DNA of 41,598 bases from Magnetococcales bacterium DC0425bin3 (GTDB lineage: Bacteria > Pseudomonadota > Magnetococcia > Magnetococcales > DC0425bin3), in NCBI GenBank assembly GCA_002753665.1, contig PEAP01000018.1, positions 1-41,598 on the forward strand. The letters run 5' to 3'. Positions 37,434 through 41,598 of this stretch are shown here, in pieces. Position numbers and translations under genes: made by a program. Under the pieces are notes generated by a model, which saw only the letters and a list, made by a program, of their open reading frames with translations, had not been told where the DNA came from and did no database searches. Numbering within the stretch: the stretch's first letter is position 1; each line of letters opens with the position of its first letter.

Positions 37434-37464
37434 TGGATGGGGGAGGCCTCCCTCCACCCTCCGC
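37434..37464 (-). repeat. Dispersed GGAGG repeat, partial copy C (inverted)
   Basis: GGATGGGGGAGGCCTCCCTC continuing CACCCTCCGC is the reverse complement of the right half of copy A. It begins 6 bases after the cytochrome b stop, in opposite orientation to copy B. The 5' palindrome is not recognisable in this copy. The remainder of the gap to 37523 shows nothing else. Confidence 0.65.
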
Positions 37465-37523
37465 AACCCGCCTTATTCCACCGGCTCAGACCGGGAACAG
37501 CTCTCCCCGTTGTGAACGGACCG

Positions 37524-38987
37524 TCATACTTGCAGCCAATGATTGGCTTGTGGGCCCCCATGACGATCACCAACCTGCTCCAGATAGGTGCGGGTCTCCC
37601 TATCGAGCCGGCCGTCCTCCTCCCGGATCAACAGATTCTGGATTTGCCTGGCTGCGAGGATATGGCCGACTTCAAAATGCTCCGAGATATCATGCAAGAT
37701 CGGCTGAATGGTTTCTGGCCGGATGATGTCTGGCAGCAACAGCTTGACTTGGCTCGCCGGCAGCAGGAATTCAGCGGCGAAAGCGTTGGCGCGTTTCTCC
37801 CAGAAGGCGTCTGTTCTTCTGCCCAATACTTCCACCGCCGGCAGGGCATGTCTGGTATCGACCAGCAGGTGGGCCAGTTCATGGGCCAACGTGGAACGTC
37901 GTCCCCATGGAAATTGCGCACGCAGGCCCCCCTGGTTCAACAGGATGCCAGCGCGCTCCTCGTCCCAACGCGCAATGGCATCCACCGAATCACAGATCTG
38001 GGTATTGGTGACAGTCACGCCCCACTGCTCCAGATATCGTTTCGGATCGACGAGGGTACTGTCCGTGATTGTGAGTTTCCGGCGCAGCCACTGGGCCAAC
38101 CGATAGCCCTGCTCGTAGGCCCGGACCCCATCGAATCCGGCGACCTCCTGTTCCGCTTGCGCACGCAGGCGCACAAAGGCGGAATCCAGAGCGGACAGTC
38201 GCATCCTCGCCACCCGCTCCAGGACCTGCCTTTGATCCTGTTCGAACAGGGCAAAGCGCGTCATCCGTGCGGCTATTTGCAGGGGGGAGGGATTCTCCAG
38301 GGAAGCGGATCCGAAATACCCGATCCAGTCGTCGTTTGCCGCCAGAGTACGCAGCCGCTCAAGGGGAATTCCGGTGTTCAGCAGAATGATCTCTTCAGGA
38401 GAAGGCGCCTTGTCACGATTGCGCCATGCTTCCAGAATATGCTGACCTCGCGGGGAGTGTGGTGAGACGGTTCGTTGAATCTCATTCCCGAGTTTTTCCA
38501 ATGTCTCCATGGCCTCCGACAAGGGAACGAGGATATCGGCCGTCTCGGAGACGACCCGCATATCATTTCCTTCTCTTATGAAATAAACATAAGGTAAATG
38601 GACACTGGCCATTCCATCAGCAAGATTATGCCTCTTCGAGAAATCGAAAATCTCCCGCTCATCCTTCATGACATAAGCGTCAGGGAGATCTCCCCACCGA
38701 AGACCCGACAATGCTTCATCGATAAACCTGGCCGGAGACTCCGGAAAATATCCAAGGGGGTAGGATTGGTCAGAAAGCAGATACGGCTGGATCCGAGCCA
38801 GATGGAGCAAAAGGCCATCCCAGTATTCGTCGAAGCCCTCCACCCCTCCCTCTGCTGTTTCCTCTCCCCAAACGAGTTCCTCGCCCAGGAAAAGGGACAA
38901 CCTGCCCCAGCCAGAGAACAGGGCCTTTGGATCTGGAACCGGCTCGATGGCCTCGAAATGAAAACGCAACCGGTTGGATCGACTCAT
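37524..38987 (-). CDS. ImmA/IrrE-type metallopeptidase domain protein
   Basis: The 487-residue product has a C-terminal peptidase domain with the zinc motif HELAH in STLAHELAHLLVDTRH, followed by the ImmA/IrrE-family RANAFAAEFLLP segment about 40 residues later, which gives the third ligand. The first 280 residues are not recognised and contain no obvious DNA-binding helix. ImmA/IrrE proteases typically cleave phage repressors or DdrO-type regulators to induce mobile elements or stress genes (family knowledge). A small gene lies 24 bases upstream on the same strand. The substrate is unknown. Codon use is less GC-biased than in nif genes, hinting at transfer. Confidence 0.82.
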   Translation of the reverse strand: MSRSNRLRFHFEAIEPVPDPKALFSGWGRLSLFLGEELVWGEETAEGGVEGFDEYWDGLLLHLARIQPYLLSDQSYPLGYFPESPARFIDEALSGLRWGDLPDAYVMKDEREIFDFSKRHNLADGMASVHLPYVYFIREGNDMRVVSETADILVPLSEAMETLEKLGNEIQRTVSPHSPRGQHILEAWRNRDKAPSPEEIILLNTGIPLERLRTLAANDDWIGYFGSASLENPSPLQIAARMTRFALFEQDQRQVLERVARMRLSALDSAFVRLRAQAEQEVAGFDGVRAYEQGYRLAQWLRRKLTITDSTLVDPKRYLEQWGVTVTNTQICDSVDAIARWDEERAGILLNQGGLRAQFPWGRRSTLAHELAHLLVDTRHALPAVEVLGRRTDAFWEKRANAFAAEFLLPASQVKLLLPDIIRPETIQPILHDISEHFEVGHILAARQIQNLLIREEDGRLDRETRTYLEQVGDRHGGPQANHWLQV

Positions 38988-39011
38988 GGTCGGATCGACT
39001 CCAATGGGTCC

Positions 39012-39455
39012 TCAACGCAAACGTGAACACAGATGCGGTCCAACCCTTTTCCATCCGTTTGGAAGATGTTCCTGCATCCACTGCTTGAACTGGAAGAAAT
39101 CTCCGTTGATCTTGGCGCGACGCGCCAATTCGAACAGAACAGAATCCGGCACCCGACGCTTGCCTTCTTCCTTCTCTGGAAACCCATGATAGGAAACGCC
39201 GTGCAGGGTAGGTTCCGCCCGGTAGACGACCCCTTTGTAAACGTTATAGAATGCATCTGGACTGTCGGTATCGGCAGGATCGGGAACCCCGTCATTCAAC
39301 AGTTTTTCCGCCAGACCTTCGGTCCGAGTGATGGAAGCCGGACATTGCCCCTTCAGCCGTTTTCCACTCCAACGAAAACCCGCCTGATCCCTGGACCACT
39401 TGTGGTCAAATCTTTTATTGCCGGGATCATATTCCCAACGTAAGCGTTGGTTCAC
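39012..39455 (-). CDS. Hypothetical protein (147 aa) paired with the metallopeptidase
   Basis: I do not recognise a family. The product starts MNQRLRWEYDPGNKRFDHKW from a GTG at 39455 and is basic, soluble and rich in aromatic residues (WSRDQAGFRWSGKRLKGQCP; FQFKQWMQEHLPNGWKRVGP at the end). No signal or membrane segment is seen. The stop lies 24 bases before the ImmA/IrrE-like gene, so the pair is likely one operon. It might be a substrate, antitoxin or effector of the peptidase, but nothing in the sequence shows which. Confidence 0.6.
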   Translation of the reverse strand: MNQRLRWEYDPGNKRFDHKWSRDQAGFRWSGKRLKGQCPASITRTEGLAEKLLNDGVPDPADTDSPDAFYNVYKGVVYRAEPTLHGVSYHGFPEKEEGKRRVPDSVLFELARRAKINGDFFQFKQWMQEHLPNGWKRVGPHLCSRLR

Positions 39456-39581
39456 TCGCGCGCCCCTTCCGAAGACCCCTCCAAGGCTGCCCGGGGAAAC
39501 AAAAAGGAGTTTTTGCCTCCCTCACGGACCCACCTCCAAACCGAGATTATCATTTTGGAACCCATGGTCACAAGTAACTTT

Positions 39582-39644
39582 GATGGATGGGGGAGGCCTC
39601 CCTCCACCCTCCACCGATGAAAGCCGCTCCGCGACTTTCACGGT
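39582..39644 (-). repeat. Dispersed GGAGG palindromic repeat, full copy D (inverted)
   Basis: On the plus strand GATGGATGGGGGAGGCCTCC is followed by CTCCACCCTCC and the palindrome ACCGATGAAAGCCGC-TCC-GCGACTTTCACGGT. This is the reverse complement of copy A with a few changes. It lies between the unknown 147-aa gene and the TPR lipoprotein. Confidence 0.8.
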
Positions 39645-39805
39645 AAATAATCCGAGTGGCAGAATCTTCCACCGGGGGAAAGTCCAGCAAGAGGGGTTGC
39701 CAGGGCTGGCCGGTTGACCCATCCTGGAAGCGGGATCCAGGCCGGCCCTTGCGCCTGGAACGATTGCCTTCTGGCCTCCGCCCACCGGGCGAAGGGGGAT
39801 GGGAG
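39645..39805. other. Intergenic stretch without recognisable gene
   Basis: Between copy D and the TPR lipoprotein (and also 39456-39581 on its other side) I see no gene, tRNA or clear promoter. The plus-strand frame of the TPR gene stays open through 39656-39805, but the best ribosome site is at its 3' end. Confidence 0.5.
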
Positions 39806-40606
39806 ATGCGAGCGATGGGTCACGGACCGAGGATGTGGGTCAGGCTGGGGCTGGTGATCGGGATGCTGGCGGGAGCCGGGTTGAGTGGCTGCGACAGCAA
39901 GACCGGTGACGATCAGACAGCTCAGGAAACCGGCGACGCCGCCCCGGAGCAGGGCATGACGGAGGGCGCAGCGGTGGCCGTCGACCAACGACAGTCCCCG
40001 GAGGATTTCCAGCGTGCGGCCCTGGCCCAGCGCTCCGCCGGGATGGAGTCCCAGGCCATCGACACCCTGAACACGGCCCTGGGATTGCACCCGGACCATG
40101 CCGGACTGCTCTCCCTGCGGGGCAGCCTGCACCTGGAACAGGGCCGCCCCGCCGTGGCCCTGACCGACCTGAATGCCGCCGCGGCGCGACAGCCGGATCA
40201 TCCCCCCACGCTGATCAATCGGGCCCAGGCCCAGAAACAGTTGAACAACGTGACCCAGGCCCTGACCGACCTGGACCGGGTCGTCGCCAAACACCCCGAC
40301 CTGATGCCCGCCCGGTTCAACCGGGGAGCGATCCATTTCGAGCAGAAGCGATTCAAGGAAGCCCTGGCCGACTTCGACCATGCCATCGTCCTCGATCCCA
40401 ACACCCCGGCCCTCTACTACAATCGGGCATTGACCCTCGATGCCCTGGGTGAACGGAACGGCGCCCGGGCCGATCTGGAACGGCTTCTGGCCATGAACGC
40501 CGACGAAGCACTGCAACAGCAGGCCCGGGACCGGCTGGAACAATGGGGGGACGGCAACCGCTCCGGGGGTCAGGAGAAGAGCAAGGAGGCCAACCGGCCC
40601 CGGTAG
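39806..40606 (+). CDS. TPR-repeat lipoprotein
   Basis: The 266-residue product has a lipoprotein signal peptide with lipobox LSGC (VIGMLAGAGLSGCDSKTGDD), an acidic linker, then about five tetratricopeptide repeats between residues 65 and 245 (for example RSAGMESQAIDTLNTALGLH and ARFNRGAIHFEQKRFKEALA). Such proteins are scaffolds for envelope complexes; the partner is unknown. ATG 39806 has GAAGGGGG 7 bases upstream. The gene is convergent with the thioredoxin gene and their 3' ends overlap by 37 bases. Confidence 0.83.
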   Translation: MRAMGHGPRMWVRLGLVIGMLAGAGLSGCDSKTGDDQTAQETGDAAPEQGMTEGAAVAVDQRQSPEDFQRAALAQRSAGMESQAIDTLNTALGLHPDHAGLLSLRGSLHLEQGRPAVALTDLNAAAARQPDHPPTLINRAQAQKQLNNVTQALTDLDRVVAKHPDLMPARFNRGAIHFEQKRFKEALADFDHAIVLDPNTPALYYNRALTLDALGERNGARADLERLLAMNADEALQQQARDRLEQWGDGNRSGGQEKSKEANRPR

Positions 40607-41427
40607 GTCTTCACCAGGGGGTGGGTGGGACCCAGCATGTCGAAGACCTGCAACACCGCCTTGCGCCCGGCGTCCTCCTGGAAGCCCCGGTCCCGGCGCA
40701 CCACCTCCAGCAGGTGATCCAGCCCCTCTTCCAGACGTTGTTGCCCGACCAGGGCGCGCCCCAGGCTCAATCGGGCTTCCAGGTCATCGGGAGTGGCCGC
40801 CACCTGCCATTCCAACCCGTTCAGGTCCTGGGCGCCCGGCTGAAAGGCCAGCCGGGCCTTGATGGTCTTGACCTCGGGCCGTTCGGCATCGGCGGGTTTC
40901 AGGCGGTCCAGCAGCTCGGCGGCCAGGGCGTTCTTCCGGTTGGCCATCAGGATCTGGGCAGTTCCCAGCAGGGCGTTGGCATGGCTGGGATCCAGGTCCA
41001 GGGCGGCCTTGAACTGTTTCATGGCCTCCTCGAAGACGCCCCTTCTGGCCAACTGCATGCCCTGCTCGGCCAGCCGGTCCACCTTCGAGGGCAGACTCTT
41101 GTCCAGGAAGGCGCGGATCTTGGACTCCGGCAGGGCCCCGGTGAATTCATCCACCACCTTGGCATCGACCACCAGCTTGACCGACGGAATGCCCTTCACC
41201 TTGAACTGCCGGCTCAGGTTGGGATTGCGGTCCGAGTCTACCTTGGCCAGGATGAAGCGGCCCGCCAGCTCGTTGGCGAGTTTTTCCAGAATCGGTCCCA
41301 GGGTGCGGCAGGGACCGCACCAGGCGGCCCAGAAATCCACCAGCACCGGGGTCTTGAAGGAGGTCTCCAGCACCGCCTTGGCGAAAGTGTTCTGATCGGC
41401 GTCGATGATCCAGCGGGAGTCGGCCAT
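40570..41427 (-). CDS. Thioredoxin-TPR chaperone (CnoX/YbbN type)
   Basis: The 285-residue product has an N-terminal thioredoxin domain with an intact WCGPC active site (Cys37, Cys40), then TPR-like helices (SKVDRLAEQGMQLARRGVFE onward). This is the layout of E. coli CnoX (YbbN), a redox-linked holdase working with GroEL and DnaK; the E. coli protein has SxxC instead of CxxC (family knowledge). CxxC versions are active oxidoreductases in some bacteria. ATG 41427 gives the family start MADSRWIIDADQNTF. Confidence 0.9.
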   Translation of the reverse strand: MADSRWIIDADQNTFAKAVLETSFKTPVLVDFWAAWCGPCRTLGPILEKLANELAGRFILAKVDSDRNPNLSRQFKVKGIPSVKLVVDAKVVDEFTGALPESKIRAFLDKSLPSKVDRLAEQGMQLARRGVFEEAMKQFKAALDLDPSHANALLGTAQILMANRKNALAAELLDRLKPADAERPEVKTIKARLAFQPGAQDLNGLEWQVAATPDDLEARLSLGRALVGQQRLEEGLDHLLEVVRRDRGFQEDAGRKAVLQVFDMLGPTHPLVKTYRGRLASLLFS

Positions 41428-41504
41428 GGTTTGGGCGCCTTCACTGTCAGGGGGTGGCAACGGACTTCCAGGATGTAATGCGTGGGGGGCGAAAAAGCAA
41501 TCCT

Positions 41505-41598
41505 CTCACGGTTGCAGGTCCACCATTTCCACCCGTTCCAGTCCGCCCGACTCCTCCAGTTCCAGAAACCGCCGGGCGACTTCCTCGAAGCGGTCGGG
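41505..41598 (-). CDS. C-terminal end of an unidentified gene (cut by window edge)
   Basis: The last 30 codons of a minus-strand frame are visible: PDRFEEVARRFLELEESGGL then ERVEMVDLQP and a TGA at 41505. The charged helical composition looks coding. The stop lies 77 bases before the thioredoxin start on the same strand. The fragment is too short to name a family. Confidence 0.5.

Overview
The window comes from a high-GC, Gram-negative, nitrogen-fixing proteobacterium. It carries a Mo-nitrogenase cluster with sigma-54/NifA control and post-translational DraT/DraG control, an Isc iron-sulfur operon, and periplasmic multiheme cytochromes. Gene style and the dispersed GGAGG-rich palindromic repeats made me think of Magnetococcia (Etaproteobacteria), but that assignment is inference and no taxonomic marker gene is present.

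Layout. (1) 1-2740: an edge fragment of an IS3-family element inserted in a MntA-like nucleotidyltransferase antitoxin gene, a tiny Cys-rich ORF, apaG, an AEC-family permease and two unknown genes. (2) 2929-7907, minus strand: nifHDK-nifT-nifY/nafY-like operon behind a sigma-54 promoter whose NifA upstream site lies inside the divergent draT gene. (3) 8029-10777, plus strand: draT, then nifA, separated by an inverted repeat containing a sigma-54-like promoter and a palindromic repeat. (4) 10833-20855, plus strand: nifB-ferredoxin-nifQ-draG and nifE-nifN-nifX-DUF269-fdxB-nifV, each behind its own NifA site and sigma-54 promoter. A Fic-domain gene on the opposite strand sits between the two units. 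(5) 20856-22080: a small accessory segment with a BrnT/BrnA toxin-antitoxin pair, IS-end-like repeats, a perfect hairpin and tRNA-Lys(TTT). (6) 22088-29549, minus strand: cysE-iscR-nifS-like-iscS-iscU-iscA-hscB-hscA-fdx-iscX, preceded by a good match to an IscR type-1 operator. (7) 29638-37427: a family-2 glycosyltransferase, a PP2C phosphatase/Ser-Thr kinase fusion divergent from a NarK/NasA-type transporter, then an octaheme hydroxylamine-oxidoreductase-like cytochrome overlapping a nonaheme cytochrome fused to a b-type membrane domain. (8) 37524-41598: an ImmA/IrrE-type metallopeptidase with a small partner gene, a TPR lipoprotein, a CnoX/YbbN-type thioredoxin-TPR protein and the C-terminal end of an unidentified gene.

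How it fits together. NifA with sigma-54 would switch on nifHDK, nifB and nifE units. NifB, E, N, X, Q and V build FeMo-co, and DraT/DraG switch NifH off and on. No nifU is seen here, so the neighbouring Isc operon with its two cysteine desulfurases is the obvious local source of Fe-S clusters. The NarK-like carrier, octaheme enzyme and cytochrome b fusion look like a second nitrogen-oxide module, probably quinol-driven reduction of nitrite or hydroxylamine. Six copies of one repeat family are scattered between these units, and two of them in opposite orientation bracket the octaheme operon.
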